From: Streptomyces sp. SCSIO 30461
GTDB taxonomy: Bacteria; Actinomycetota; Actinomycetes; Streptomycetales; Streptomycetaceae
Reading direction: 5' to 3'
Assembly: GCF_037023745.1 (NCBI RefSeq)
Contig: NZ_CP146101.1
Span: forward strand, 7,493,501 to 7,557,500
Length of the DNA: 64,000 bases
Shown here: positions 25,327 through 34,552 of the stretch, piece after piece
Position numbering within the stretch: the stretch's first letter is position 1
Layout: every line of letters begins with the position of its first letter
Made by a program: the position numbers and the translations under genes
The notes under the pieces: generated by a model
Seen by the model: the letters and a program-made list of their open reading frames with translations, nothing else
Told to the model about the DNA's origin: nothing
Databases searched by the model: none

Positions 25327-25659
25327 ATGTGGGAACTCAACGGACGGCCCGTGGAACCCGATGCCCTCCAGGCTCTCGGCCTGACGGACTACGGGCATTT
25401 CACGCGCATGCGCGTCGACAACCGGCGCGTACGCGTCCTTGCCCTGCGCCTGCGCAGGCTGGGGCGGGACTGCGAGACGATCTCCGGTACCGCCCTCGAC
25501 CTCGACCAGGTCCGGCACCACATACGCAACGCCGTCGGAGACAGGGCCGGGATCCTTCGTCTGGTGGTGCGACCCCGAGTCGGAGCGGGGCTTCGGGCGG
25601 ACGGCTTCGGGCGGACGGCTCCGGGTCAGAGCCAGCCGTTGCGGCGGAAACCGCGGTAG
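25327..25659 (+). pseudogene. truncated aminotransferase class IV family gene
   Basis: The first 75-80 residues (MWELNGRPVEPDALQALGL, YGHFTRMRVDNRRVRVLALRL, LGRDCETISG) match the N-terminus of Streptomyces class IV PLP aminotransferase-like proteins, normally about 260-280 residues. The frame then runs into a repeated GGCTTCGGGCGGAC stretch and stops after 110 codons, overlapping the end of corA by 34 bp. The domain with the PLP lysine is missing, so it is very likely non-functional. GGAGCC precedes the ATG. It lies just outside the right junction. Confidence 0.7.
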
Positions 25660-26747
25660 ATCACCAAGCAGGCGACGGCCATGACGCCGAGGACGACCGG
25701 ATAGCCGTAGGCCCAGCGCAGCTCTGGCATGTGGTCGAAGTTCATTCCGTAGACGCCGCAGACCATCGTCGGCACCGCCACGATCGCCGCCCAGGCGGTG
25801 ATCTTGCGCATGTCCTCGTTCTGGGCGACGGTCATCTGGGCCAGGTGCGCCTGCAGAATCGAGTCGAGCAGGGAGTCGAAGCCGTTGATCTGCTCGACGG
25901 CGCGGGCGAGATGGTCGGCCACATCCCTGAAGTACGGCCGTATCTCAGGGGCGATGACCGTGGCGGGCTGGGTGGCGAGGGCTTCCAGCGGGCGGTTCAG
26001 CGGAGTCATCGCCCGCTTGAACTGCAGCAGTTCACGCTTGAGCTGGTAGATACGCCCCGCCTCGCCGCGACCCTTCTCACCGCGACCGGCGTACTCGGCG
26101 AAGACCGCGAGCTCGACCGCGTCTATGTCGTCCTGCACGGCGTCGGCGACGGCGACGTACTCGTCCACGACGAAGTCGGCCACCGCGTGCAGTACGGACG
26201 AGGGGCCCTTGGCCAGTTGGTCGGGCAGGGCCTCCAGGGCCTCGCGCAGCGGACCGAGTGAGCCGTGGCGGCCGTAGCGGATGGTGATGACGAAGTCCCG
26301 GCCGGTGATCACCTTGATCTCACCCGTCTCCGCGACCTCGCTGGTGGTGGTGAGCTGGTCGTGCTTCGTGTAGGAGACGGTCCTGAACACGGCGAGCAGC
26401 ATGTCGTCGTACGGGACGACCTTGGCGCGGTGGTGCGGGTTGACGGCGTCCTCGATGGTGAGCGGATGCAGGCCGAACAGCTCGGCGATCGAAGCGAACT
26501 CGTCCTGTGTCGGCTCGTGTAGTCCGAGCCAGACGAAGCTGTTGCTGCCGGGGGCCGCCTTGTTCTCCTTGCGTACCCGGCGCAGCGCCTCGTCGGCCGG
26601 GCAGCCGCCGGCCTGCCGTACCCCGTCCGAGTAGCCCACGCAGTTGACCACAGAGCTTCCCAGCGGCGAGCGGGCCGGGTGGCTCAGGTCGACGGTCCGC
26701 CGGTACGTACGGCGTACGGCGCGTCGGAGGTTGCGCATCATCGACAA
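25626..26747 (-). CDS. corA: magnesium/cobalt transporter CorA
   Basis: A 373-residue CorA-type divalent cation channel in the cytoplasmic membrane. The signature YGMNFDHMPEL lies at the end of the first of two C-terminal membrane helices (ITAWAAIVAVPTMVCGVYGMNF and YPVVLGVMAVACLVIYRGF). The N-terminal cytosolic domain includes FVWLGLHEPTQDEF and IEDAVNPHHRAKV. I chose the TTG at 26747 (SMMRNLRRAVRR follows) because GGGAG lies about 8 bp upstream and the protein then matches the usual family start. ATG 26741/26738 are alternatives. Confidence 0.92.
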   Translation of the reverse strand: MSMMRNLRRAVRRTYRRTVDLSHPARSPLGSSVVNCVGYSDGVRQAGGCPADEALRRVRKENKAAPGSNSFVWLGLHEPTQDEFASIAELFGLHPLTIEDAVNPHHRAKVVPYDDMLLAVFRTVSYTKHDQLTTTSEVAETGEIKVITGRDFVITIRYGRHGSLGPLREALEALPDQLAKGPSSVLHAVADFVVDEYVAVADAVQDDIDAVELAVFAEYAGRGEKGRGEAGRIYQLKRELLQFKRAMTPLNRPLEALATQPATVIAPEIRPYFRDVADHLARAVEQINGFDSLLDSILQAHLAQMTVAQNEDMRKITAWAAIVAVPTMVCGVYGMNFDHMPELRWAYGYPVVLGVMAVACLVIYRGFRRNGWL

Positions 26748-27009
26748 GGCGGACTCCCGGCGGACTGGCGGTCTTTCGCCGACCACACTCTCCGACACGG
26801 CGGCGGCTTGTCCATGGCGGGGGTCGCGGGCGGGAACGCCGGTGGTACGTGAGCTGACGCCGAGCGTCCATCGCACCATCCGGACATGTTTTTGGACAGT
26901 GAACCTATATTGAGCCGGACGCCATCTCTGCCGATGGCCCGAATGTAAGGCATATGAGAATGCGAAGACGCACCTACGCAACGACGCAGAGACCATGAGG
27001 GGACGGGAC

Positions 27010-27351
27010 ATGGGCGACACGCTGCTGGTCCTGTGCATTCCGCTGACGGTGTGCGCCAGCGGGATCTACGCGGTGTGCGAGAGCTGGTGGCGGCGCCGGC
27101 ATCCGGCGCCGCCGTCGCCGTACACGCACGCCGCCGCCCGGCTGCGGGAGCGGGAGATGCTCGTGGACGCCGAGGCGATCGTGACGGAGGCGTACTCCCG
27201 GCTCGCTCCGTTGTACGCGAACTGCTCGACCCAGAAGCCCGAGAACCCGGAGGACCGCGAGAACCCGGCGAACTCGAGGCCGGATTCCCGTGCGGGCGAG
27301 CCTGACGATGTCGTCAGCGGCCAGGGCTCCACCGCGGGTCACGCCCCGTAG
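27010..27351 (+). CDS. small hypothetical membrane protein
   Basis: A 113-residue protein with one hydrophobic segment at the N-terminus (MGDTLLVLCIPLTVCASGIYAVCESWW) and a charged cytoplasmic tail rich in Glu, Pro and Asn. The start at 27010 has GGGGACGGGA upstream; ATG 26995 would add five residues. It is divergent from corA. No family is recognised. Confidence 0.65.
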   Translation: MGDTLLVLCIPLTVCASGIYAVCESWWRRRHPAPPSPYTHAAARLREREMLVDAEAIVTEAYSRLAPLYANCSTQKPENPEDRENPANSRPDSRAGEPDDVVSGQGSTAGHAP

Positions 27352-27400
27352 TCGCGAGCACCCGCTCGAACGGAGTCGCGCCGTCCGGCACGTCCACCAC

Positions 27401-27445
27401 CCGTGCAGACGCGTGGAAAGCCTCCGTGCAGACGCGCGGAAAGCC
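27401..27445. repeat. 22-bp tandem repeat
   Basis: Two near-identical 22-bp units at 27401-27422 and 27424-27445 (one mismatch), beginning CCGTGCAGACGCG. They lie in the gap before the Mut7-C gene and may have arisen by slippage. Confidence 0.7.
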
Positions 27446-27482
27446 GTGGAAGGTACCCGGTGCCCGGTGGCATGCTGACGGC

Positions 27483-28217
27483 GTGAACGGACCGGAGATC
27501 CACATCAGCTTCGCCCCCGAGCTGCGGCTCTTCGTCGCGGCGGAGCGCCGCCTGGGGCGGACCTCGCTCACCACGGACGGCTCCTCGACGCTGGGGCATG
27601 TCGTGGAGTCGCTCGGCGTGCCGCTCACCGAGGCCGGTCGGCTGCTTGCGGACGGCACCCCGGTGCGGGTCTCGCACATCCCGGCGGCGGGCGAGGACAT
27701 CGAGGTGCTCGGCGTCGAGCGGCCGCAGCAGGTGCCGGGGGCACCGCTGCGGTTCCTGCTCGATGTGCACCTCGGCACGCTCGCCCGGCGGCTGCGGCTG
27801 CTCGGGGTGGACGCGGCGTACGAGAGCGAGGATCTCGGTGATCCGGCGCTGGCCGCTCTCTCGGCGCGAGAGCAGCGCGTGCTGCTGTCCCGGGACCGCG
27901 GCCTGCTGCGCCGCAGGGAGCTGTGGGCCGGTGCGTACATCTACAGCGACCGCCCCGATGACCAGCTCCGGGACGTGCTGCAGCGGTTCATGCCCGCCCT
28001 CGCGCCGTGGAGCCGCTGCACGGCATGCAACGGCGAGCTCGCGGACGCCTGCAAGGAGACCGTCGAGCAGCACTTGGAGCAGGGCACTCAGCGGACATAC
28101 GACGTGTTCGCCCAGTGCCGGTCCTGTGAGCGCGTCTACTGGCGCGGGGCGCACCACTCGCGGCTTGAGGCGATCGTGGAGGAGGCCTTGCGCGAGTTCG
28201 GCGATCCGGTCGCGTAG
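27483..28217 (+). CDS. Mut7-C RNase domain protein with ubiquitin-like N-terminus
   Basis: A 244-residue protein. Residues 1-85 resemble the MoaD/ubiquitin-like domain often fused to Mut7-C (FAPELRLF, VRVSHIPAAGEDIEVLGV). Residues 90-240 are the Mut7-C PIN-like nuclease: FLLDVHLGTLARRLRLLG, LLSRDRGLLRR and a zinc ribbon CTACNGEL...CRSCERVYW. The conserved acidic residues point to RNase activity. The GTG at 27483 is used because upstream sequence is not conserved-looking. No operon partner. Confidence 0.9.
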   Translation: MNGPEIHISFAPELRLFVAAERRLGRTSLTTDGSSTLGHVVESLGVPLTEAGRLLADGTPVRVSHIPAAGEDIEVLGVERPQQVPGAPLRFLLDVHLGTLARRLRLLGVDAAYESEDLGDPALAALSAREQRVLLSRDRGLLRRRELWAGAYIYSDRPDDQLRDVLQRFMPALAPWSRCTACNGELADACKETVEQHLEQGTQRTYDVFAQCRSCERVYWRGAHHSRLEAIVEEALREFGDPVA

Positions 28218-28319
28218 GGCGCTCCCCGCAGACCGGCAGTCCTGCGGGTCCGGCAGTCCATATGGTCCGGAGGTGCGGGGGCCCGGAGTTCCGGAGTTCC
28301 GGAGTTCCGGAGGGGAGCT

Positions 28320-28883
28320 TCAGAAGGTGTAGCGGTCGCCGGTGGCCGGGACCAGCACGATATGCCGGTCGTTCGCGTGGTTGCGGTCGACGGCGCCGCC
28401 GTTCCACACCGTGGTCACAGCGATGACGACCTCCGCGGGCTCACCGGCCAGTCGCAGGCGCAGCGCGCGCCCCGGCCCCGTACTCGCGGCCCTCAGCTCT
28501 CCCGTATGGCAGAGGACCGTCCGGTATCCGACCCACAGGCAGCCGTCCGGCAGCGAGGCGTCGGGCCCCGGCGGCGCCGAGAAGGTCAGCCACACCGTCG
28601 TACCGGGCACGGCGTCCGGTCCGTGGTTCTCGCTCGTCAACCAGACGTCGAGCAGGCCCTCCCACAGCACGGCATGGCCGTGATGAGCCGTGTCGGCTTC
28701 CGGGACCGCCGCCGCGAACGATGCGGGCACCGCACCCGCCGTACCCGCACCGCCCACCGCGTCAGCCGGAGCCGCGCCGGCGCTTCCGGTCGGCATCACC
28801 GCCGCCGTCACGATGGACGCCACAACCAGACTGCTGCGCATGACCCGCATAACCGGCATGATCGAAAGATACCGATCCATCAC
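28320..28883 (-). CDS. secreted hypothetical protein
   Basis: A 187-residue protein with a Sec-type signal (basic start, MRSSLVVASIVTAAVMPTGSAGA) and a mature domain reading DVWLTSENHGPDAVPGTTVWLTFSAPPG, with two Cys in DGCLWVGYRTVLCHTGEL. This resembles a beta-sandwich of the DUF11/CARDB kind. ATG 28883 or MRVMRSS further in are possible starts. GGAGTTCC is repeated three times just downstream (28288-28312). Function unknown. Confidence 0.7.
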   Translation of the reverse strand: MMDRYLSIMPVMRVMRSSLVVASIVTAAVMPTGSAGAAPADAVGGAGTAGAVPASFAAAVPEADTAHHGHAVLWEGLLDVWLTSENHGPDAVPGTTVWLTFSAPPGPDASLPDGCLWVGYRTVLCHTGELRAASTGPGRALRLRLAGEPAEVVIAVTTVWNGGAVDRNHANDRHIVLVPATGDRYTF

Positions 28884-29015
28884 TGATAAGGCAGATCATC
28901 CAACCGCTCGGCGCGTCCCTGATACCTCAGGAGCACCGGGCGCGGGCGGTACTTCACACCGTCCGCCTATCCTGACCTTTGGCCACTGGTTCGATCATCT
29001 GCCCGAGGAGCCGTC

Positions 29016-29786
29016 ATGACCGCCGCCCCCGTCGCCGTCGTCACCGGAGCGAGCAGCGGCATCGGCGCCGCCACCGCGCGGACGCTGGCCGCCGCGGGCT
29101 ACCACGTGTTCCTCACCGCCCGGCGCAAGGACCGGATCGAGGCCCTCGCCACCGAGCTCACCGAAGCCGGCCACCAGGCCACGCCCTACGCACTCGACGT
29201 CACCGACCGGGACGCGGTCGACGCCTTCGCCGCGTCCCTCGACGGCGCGGGCCGGGAGGTCAAGGTGCTGGTGAACAACGCGGGCGGTGCCCATGGCGCC
29301 GATCCGGTGGCGAGCGGCGATCCCGCCGACTGGCAGCGGATGTACGACACGAACGTGCTGGGCACGCTCCATGTCACCCAGGCCCTGCTCCCCGCCCTCA
29401 CCGCCAGCGGCGACGGCACGGTGGTCGTGCTGTCCTCCACCGCCGGCCACGGCACCTACGAGGGCGGCGGCGGTTACGTGGCCGCCAAACACGCCGCCCA
29501 CGTACTCGCCGAGACCCTCCGGCTGGAGATCGTCGGCACACCGGTCCGGGTGATCGAGATCGCCCCCGGCCTGGTGAAGACCGAGGAGTTCGCCACGACC
29601 CGGTTCCGGGGGGACACCGAGAAGGCCGCGAAGGTCTACGCGGGAGTAGCTGAGCCCCTCACCGCCGAGGACGTGGCCGACACCATCGGCTGGGCGGTCA
29701 GCCGTCCCTCCCACGTCAATATCGACCTGCTGATCGTCCGCCCCCGCGCGCAGGCGTCGAACACCAAGCTCCACCGGGAGCACTGA
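29016..29786 (+). CDS. SDR family NADP(H)-dependent oxidoreductase
   Basis: A 256-residue classical short-chain dehydrogenase. The cofactor motif is TGASSGIG (about 10-17), NNAGG lies near 88, the catalytic Ser is in VLSSTAG and YVAAKHAAHV carries the Tyr and Lys. The Arg residues after the first strand (FLTARRKDR) favour NADP(H). It resembles YdfG/serine 3-dehydrogenase-type enzymes. The start has GAGGAGCC upstream. Monocistronic, divergent from the secreted protein. Confidence 0.92.
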   Translation: MTAAPVAVVTGASSGIGAATARTLAAAGYHVFLTARRKDRIEALATELTEAGHQATPYALDVTDRDAVDAFAASLDGAGREVKVLVNNAGGAHGADPVASGDPADWQRMYDTNVLGTLHVTQALLPALTASGDGTVVVLSSTAGHGTYEGGGGYVAAKHAAHVLAETLRLEIVGTPVRVIEIAPGLVKTEEFATTRFRGDTEKAAKVYAGVAEPLTAEDVADTIGWAVSRPSHVNIDLLIVRPRAQASNTKLHREH

Positions 29787-29876
29787 CCCTCACGCCGGTC
29801 GCGGGGAGAGACGGCCGAGGCCGCGGGAGCGACCGACGGAGGGACGACCGACGGGCGGCCAAGCCGGCTCCAGGGC

Positions 29877-30185
29877 TCAGCCCGCGCTGCGCGCGGTCGT
29901 CTTCGATCGCTGCCTGGCCATCCGGCGCTTGAGCGCTCGGCGCTCGTCCTCGCCGTAGCCGCCCCACACTCCGGAGTCCTGGCCGTACTCCATGGCCCAG
30001 GCCAGACACTCCTCCCGGACCGGGCAGCCGCGGCACACGGCCTTGGCCTCCTCCGCCTGGAGCAGCGCCGGGCCGCTGTTGCCGATCGGGAAGAACAGGT
30101 CGGGGTCCTCGTCGAGACATGCGGCGTCCTGTCGCCAGTTCTCGCGCTCCACGGGAAGTACCTCCTCCACGTCGCTGTCACACAT
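29877..30185 (-). CDS. WhiB family transcription factor
   Basis: A 102-residue Wbl protein, WblE-like. The four iron-sulfur cysteines are in DAACLDEDPDLFFPIG and AVCRGCPVREEC, followed by the turn GVWGG and a basic C-terminus (ERRALKRRMARQRSK) for DNA or sigma contact. Wbl proteins bind a 4Fe-4S cluster and the principal sigma factor to control development or redox responses. ATG 30185 (MCDSDVEEVLPVERENW) is chosen; the frame extends 16 codons upstream. Divergent from the hydrolase with a 240-bp spacer. Confidence 0.92.
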   Translation of the reverse strand: MCDSDVEEVLPVERENWRQDAACLDEDPDLFFPIGNSGPALLQAEEAKAVCRGCPVREECLAWAMEYGQDSGVWGGYGEDERRALKRRMARQRSKTTARSAG

Positions 30186-30423
30186 TGCTTTCGTCGACGC
30201 TCTCTCTGCCGCTCCTCTTCGGCTCGCCGACAAGCGGAAGCTGAAACACCGATTCGCCTACGCATCACACATCTGGCTGAAAGCCGGGTCCCGGCAACGA
30301 CCGTCGGCGCCACCACCAGTAACACCCAACCTCACGCCATCACTTTCCGTAATCATCGAGGAGCCGCGTCCGTTCGGCCGAATCCCGCTCGCGGGCACCG
30401 GCCGGCCACGATGTCGTCGGGTC

Positions 30424-32013
30424 ATGCACATATCCGGGCCGATGGCCGCTCTCACCGCCGCAGCCGCCCTCAGCTACTCCCTGAGCGCACCGACCGACGG
30501 CGCCCCCGCGGCCGCGGTGGAGCTGGACTGGCAGCCCTGCGTCCAGGCCAGTCCATACAACTGTGCGACCGCGACGGTGCCGCTGGACTACGCCGAACCC
30601 GGCGGGCGGGCCATCGAGCTGGCGGTGGTGAAGCGCAAGGCAACCGGCCCGGGGCGGCGCATCGGAACGCTGTTCTTCAACCCGGGCGGCCCCGGCGGAC
30701 CGGGCACCATCCAGATGCCGCAGTTGTACGACGCCTTCCCGCGCGAGGTACGGGAGCGGTTCGACATCGTCAGCTGGGACCCCCGCGGGATCGGCAGCAG
30801 CACCGCCGTGAACTGCTTCGCCAGTCCCGCCGACGCCACGGCATGGGCGGCGCGCAAACCGGCCGGATTCCCGGTGGGCGAGCAGGAGCGGAGGACCTGG
30901 ATCACCGCGTACCAGGATCTGGCCCGCCGCTGCCACGAGCGGGACCCCGAACTCCTGCGGCATGTGTCGACCGCCGACACCGCCCGCGATCTCGACCGGC
31001 TGCGCCAGGCGGTGGGCGAGCGGCAGCTCAGCTACCTGGGGATCTCATACGGAACCTATCTGGGCGCGACCTACGCCGGCCTCTTCCCCGGCAACATCCG
31101 CGCCATGGTCCTCGACAGCAATGTGGACCCGCGCGCCTGGACCGGCGACACGGACGACGACTCCCCCCGGACGACCACCTTCCTGCGGATGGGGTCGGAC
31201 CGCAGCGCGGCGGCGGTCCTGGACAGGTTCCTCACCCTGTGCGGGTCCACCGATAGCGCCCACTGCGCCTTCTCCGCGGGCAGCCCCCGGGCGACACGAG
31301 AGAAGTTCGACCGGCTGACGCGCCGACTGCGGGAGCACCCCGTGGGCGGGTGGACCTACGGCCGCACGGCCGGCGACACGATCAACAGCCTCTACGCGGT
31401 CCACCCCGGCTGGGCCGACCTCGCCGGGCGCCTGCAGGAGCTGTGGCTCGGCCGCGCCCCGCAGCCCGCCGCGCAACCGCCCGCGCAACCGGTGCGCGAG
31501 CCGGAACCGTACCTGGGCGATGAACAGGCGGCAGCCGTGCTGTGCTCCGACAGCCCCAACCCTCGTGACACGGGTGCCTACCACGCCCTTGAGGAGGCCG
31601 GCGCCCACCTGACGGGTGACGCGGGGCGCTACTGGACCTGGGCGGCGGAGCCCTGCGCTTCCTGGCCGGCAGTCGCCGCCGACCGCTACCGCGGGCCGTG
31701 GGACAAGCCGACGGCACACCCGGTACTGGTGATCGGCACCACTGACGACCCCTCGACTCCCTACTGGGGAGCGCAGGCCATGGCCGCGACCCTGGCCGAC
31801 GCCCGGCTCCTCACGCATGACGGCTACGGGCACACCGCGCTGGTCAACCCCAGCAGCTGCGTCAAGGCACATGTGAGCCGCTACCTGATCGGCGGCGGCC
31901 TCCCACCGAAGGGCACGAGGTGCCGCCAGGACGGGACTCCGTTCTCCGAGTCACGTCCGGTCGGCGGGCTCGCCACCGGCGGCGGCGGGACGGCGGGCGA
32001 CGCCGCACCGTGA
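30424..32013 (+). CDS. secreted alpha/beta hydrolase, TAP-like C-terminus
   Basis: A 529-residue exported hydrolase of the tripeptidyl aminopeptidase/SlpD family. A short signal region (MAALTAAAALSYSLSAPTDGA) is followed by the mature enzyme: oxyanion FFNPGGPGGPG, WDPRGIGSS, nucleophile LGISYGTYLG, Asp in TTDDPSTPY and His in YGHTALV. Four or more Cys pairs suggest disulfides. Such enzymes release N-terminal tripeptides or hydrolyse esters outside the cell. The ATG at 30424 gives the usual signal length. Confidence 0.88.
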   Translation: MHISGPMAALTAAAALSYSLSAPTDGAPAAAVELDWQPCVQASPYNCATATVPLDYAEPGGRAIELAVVKRKATGPGRRIGTLFFNPGGPGGPGTIQMPQLYDAFPREVRERFDIVSWDPRGIGSSTAVNCFASPADATAWAARKPAGFPVGEQERRTWITAYQDLARRCHERDPELLRHVSTADTARDLDRLRQAVGERQLSYLGISYGTYLGATYAGLFPGNIRAMVLDSNVDPRAWTGDTDDDSPRTTTFLRMGSDRSAAAVLDRFLTLCGSTDSAHCAFSAGSPRATREKFDRLTRRLREHPVGGWTYGRTAGDTINSLYAVHPGWADLAGRLQELWLGRAPQPAAQPPAQPVREPEPYLGDEQAAAVLCSDSPNPRDTGAYHALEEAGAHLTGDAGRYWTWAAEPCASWPAVAADRYRGPWDKPTAHPVLVIGTTDDPSTPYWGAQAMAATLADARLLTHDGYGHTALVNPSSCVKAHVSRYLIGGGLPPKGTRCRQDGTPFSESRPVGGLATGGGGTAGDAAP

Positions 32014-32128
32014 CCGCCGCCAGTTGCCCGGCAGCGTACGGCCCCCTGCACATGCCCGACCCCAACCCGAACAGGACACCGACCAAAGCCACTCCGGCAG
32101 GCCGCGTGGATCAGCGCCCCCCACGTGG

Positions 32129-32462
32129 GTGACCTACTTCGACGAGACCAAGCTCATTGTCGACACCGGCATCACACACGGGCAGCTCGGCGAGGCAGCG
32201 ACCGCTGAGCCTCTGATCGCCGACGCCTTGAGGCGGGAGAACAGTGCCAATCAGCGAGGACGCGCATTCCACGCGTTCTGGCTCGCCCGGACACAACTCA
32301 GCCTCGGCAAGTTGGACCAGGCGTGCCAGACGGCGACGGACGCATTGGGGCCCGCTTCCTCGGTCGCCTCAGAGCGTGTGGCCGGGCACCTGCGCGAGTT
32401 CTATGACGAGCTTGCCCCGTACCGGCGGGAACCCGTAGCCGTGGCTTATCTGGACACTTTCA
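32129..32462 (+). pseudogene. C-terminal fragment of a TPR-type regulator
   Basis: YFDETKLIVDTGITHGQLGEA, RGRAFHAFWLARTQLSLGKLDQACQTA and VAGHLREFYDELAPYRREP match the C-terminal TPR part of Streptomyces HTH regulators as I know them, but the N-terminal HTH domain is absent and no start with a ribosome site is visible. It is probably a remnant. It borders the decayed patch with the NADAR and integrase genes. Confidence 0.6.
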
Positions 32463-32535
32463 TGGTCTCCGGGAGGGACTCACACGGCCGTGTGTCACTC
32501 CCCCGAGGCGATCCATGTCCGACAGTTTCTGCCGT

Positions 32536-33660
32536 TCACAACTGCGTGTTCAGCTTGCCGGCCGCCAGTTCGGAGCGGACCAGTTCAAGCAGCCGTCCCA
32601 TCCAGTTGCGGCCATCCAGTCCGTGCTGGCCCCAGAACGTCGAGTCCATATCGTCGTAGATCACTCGCGTTGTTCCCGTGCTCGTCAGTGCTTCGGCGAG
32701 GTCGGGGTGCTGGTTGAACTTCGCACGCAGCAGGTCCGCCATGATCGCCATCCGTGCCTGGGGCCAGCCGTCGCGCAGGGTGGCGCTCTTGGCAAGTTTC
32801 TGCGCGGCGTACGGGGTGCCAGCACGAAGGATCTCAGCCTGACGAGGCTCCTCGACAACCGACAGCGCCCAGTAGGCATGCGTGACGGTCGGGTAGGTCA
32901 GATCACCTACAGTAACGGGCGCGGGGAACTCGTTGCGCAGCACCAGTTTGCCTGGATCCTGCGGCCAGCCGCGCGGAAAGACCGTGTGGTTAATGAGGAC
33001 GCTGGTCTCGACGGGTTCTGTCTGGCCGTCCACAGGCGTCTTGTCGGCGAAACGCTGGCGCTGCTGCTCCCGGTCGGTGAAGTACTGCAGGGCCTCGGCA
33101 TGCATGTCCCCGGTGACTACTTCGTCCTCACCGTGGACTTCGAGCGGCTGCCCGGGTCCTGCCACCAGCACCCGCAGCGGCCAGTCCTTGGAGTCCATGT
33201 CACCGAGGGCGTAGATCCGCAGGTGTTCGGGGATGGCTTCGTAGGCTTCGCGAAGCGCCGCCCGATTGTCCTCAGTCGGCTGGCTCAGGAAGGTGTCCAG
33301 GGTGGCCAGGCAGCGTGCCGTGGAGTCCGGTCGGCCGTTGAGCTGGTCGATGTCGTCGCGGACCTCGCCGAGCAGCATCTCGGGGGTCAGCCACATCTCC
33401 GGCTCGGCGAACGTCCACGATGCGAGGTGATGGGCCGATGCCTGAGCGCCGTCAGCCAAGTCGGTGGCCACCCAGCCGGATGCGAGCTTGCCGGCGAACT
33501 CCTCCAGGGTCACCAGCCCCCAGCAGTCGACCATCCCGTCGGCGTAGATCAGCAGGTCGGTGAGGAAGTACGTCCCCGCATTGCGGATGAAGGCGTGCCG
33601 CCAGGTTCCCTCGATGCGTTCGCCATCCACGTTCCGCCATGTCCACCGTCGTATCGCCAT
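32536..33660 (-). CDS. NADAR-domain protein with unknown N-terminal domain
   Basis: A 374-residue protein. Residues 240-370 form a NADAR/YbiA-like domain (RNEFPAPVTVGDLTYPTVTHAYWA, KLAKSATLRDGWPQARMAIM, DDMDSTFWGQHGLDGRNWMG). NADAR proteins act as N-glycosidases in riboflavin metabolism or remove ADP-ribose from DNA or nucleotides, including as antitoxins. Residues 1-230 are unrecognised. The frame continues upstream without a stop into the C-terminal tail of the integrase pseudogene, so GTG 33690 is another possible start; neither has a clear ribosome site. No ADP-ribosyltransferase toxin gene is adjacent. Confidence 0.75.
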   Translation of the reverse strand: MAIRRWTWRNVDGERIEGTWRHAFIRNAGTYFLTDLLIYADGMVDCWGLVTLEEFAGKLASGWVATDLADGAQASAHHLASWTFAEPEMWLTPEMLLGEVRDDIDQLNGRPDSTARCLATLDTFLSQPTEDNRAALREAYEAIPEHLRIYALGDMDSKDWPLRVLVAGPGQPLEVHGEDEVVTGDMHAEALQYFTDREQQRQRFADKTPVDGQTEPVETSVLINHTVFPRGWPQDPGKLVLRNEFPAPVTVGDLTYPTVTHAYWALSVVEEPRQAEILRAGTPYAAQKLAKSATLRDGWPQARMAIMADLLRAKFNQHPDLAEALTSTGTTRVIYDDMDSTFWGQHGLDGRNWMGRLLELVRSELAAGKLNTQL

Positions 33661-33693
33661 GGCCGACAGGGTAGTGGTTTCCGCGATCACGTG

Positions 33694-34551
33694 ATCGGTC
33701 CGGCGACGCTGTGTGGTTGGCTCGTCGCGGGGTTCGCCGAGGTCATCCAGGAGGCCGGCGATGCGGTCGGCGATCCGCTGGTGGCGTTCGATCTCGCGGT
33801 CCCAACCACGGTCCCGGGCGTCGGCGATCAGTTGCCGTTCGACGCAGAGGCGTTCCCGCAGCCGGGGCGCGTACTGGGGTGTCGTGACGAACTTTGCGCA
33901 GCTCAGGTAGAGGTCGCACTCGCAGGGACCTTCCTGGGGCAGGCGCAGGCAGCGGCCGAGTTCGAGTTCGGTCTTGTAGAAGTTGGTCTTGAGTCAGTCC
34001 AGCGCGTCCTGGTCGAGTTGTCCGGAGGGCAGGGTGTCGGCGAGCGGACCGGCGATGACCGCGCCGGGCGTGAGCACGGCCTGGTAGTCGGCCAGGACCG
34101 TGGGGTCGGAGATGTGCGTGTAGGTCATCGACATGCCGGGGCTCTTATGGCCGAGGACCTTCATGATGGTCTGCATGCGAGCCCCCTTCTCGGCAAGCTG
34201 GGTGCCCAGGGTGTGCCGGAAGCGGTGGGGGTGGATCGCGGGTTTGCCCACGCCGTTGAGGATGCCCAGCTCCTGGCAGATGGCGCGCAGCGGGTTGGCG
34301 AAGAGGTAGTCGGGGCCCGCGAGGCGGCCGTTGCGCAGGAACAGGTAGCGCACCGGGCGTCCGAGATCGGGGTCGTGGATGCCTCGGTCGTGCTGGGCCT
34401 GCCGCAGGGCGACAAGCGCGCGGATCGCCTCGGCGGCCTCCTCGTGCAGCGGAACGGTGCGTTCCTTGAGGGCCTTGCCGGCCGCGAGTCGCAGCCGCGG
34501 GGTGCCGTCCGGGTAGGCGTCGAGGCAGCCACCACAACTAAGCAGCGACAG
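33694..34551 (-). pseudogene. tyrosine integrase remnant with in-frame TGA
   Basis: The frame reads the C-terminal catalytic part (KALKERTVPLHEEAAEAIRAL, HPHRFRHTLGTQLAEKGA, LGHKSPGMSMTYTHI) to a TGA at 33994-33996. It then continues in the same frame with LKTNFYKTELELGRCLRLP and CECDLYLSCAKFV, a tail that I recall as typical of this integrase family. The usual residue at the stop position is Trp, so TGG to TGA is likely. The N-terminal part is missing. It is probably the scar of an older element. Confidence 0.75.
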
Positions 34552-34552
34552 A

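Noticed and set aside
27401..27445. Repeat pair as CRISPR array
   Set aside because: Only two 22-bp units separated by one base; no spacers or cas genes.
28288..28312. Tandem GGAGTTCC as CRISPR or regulatory array
   Set aside because: Three short back-to-back copies without spacers; most likely slippage.
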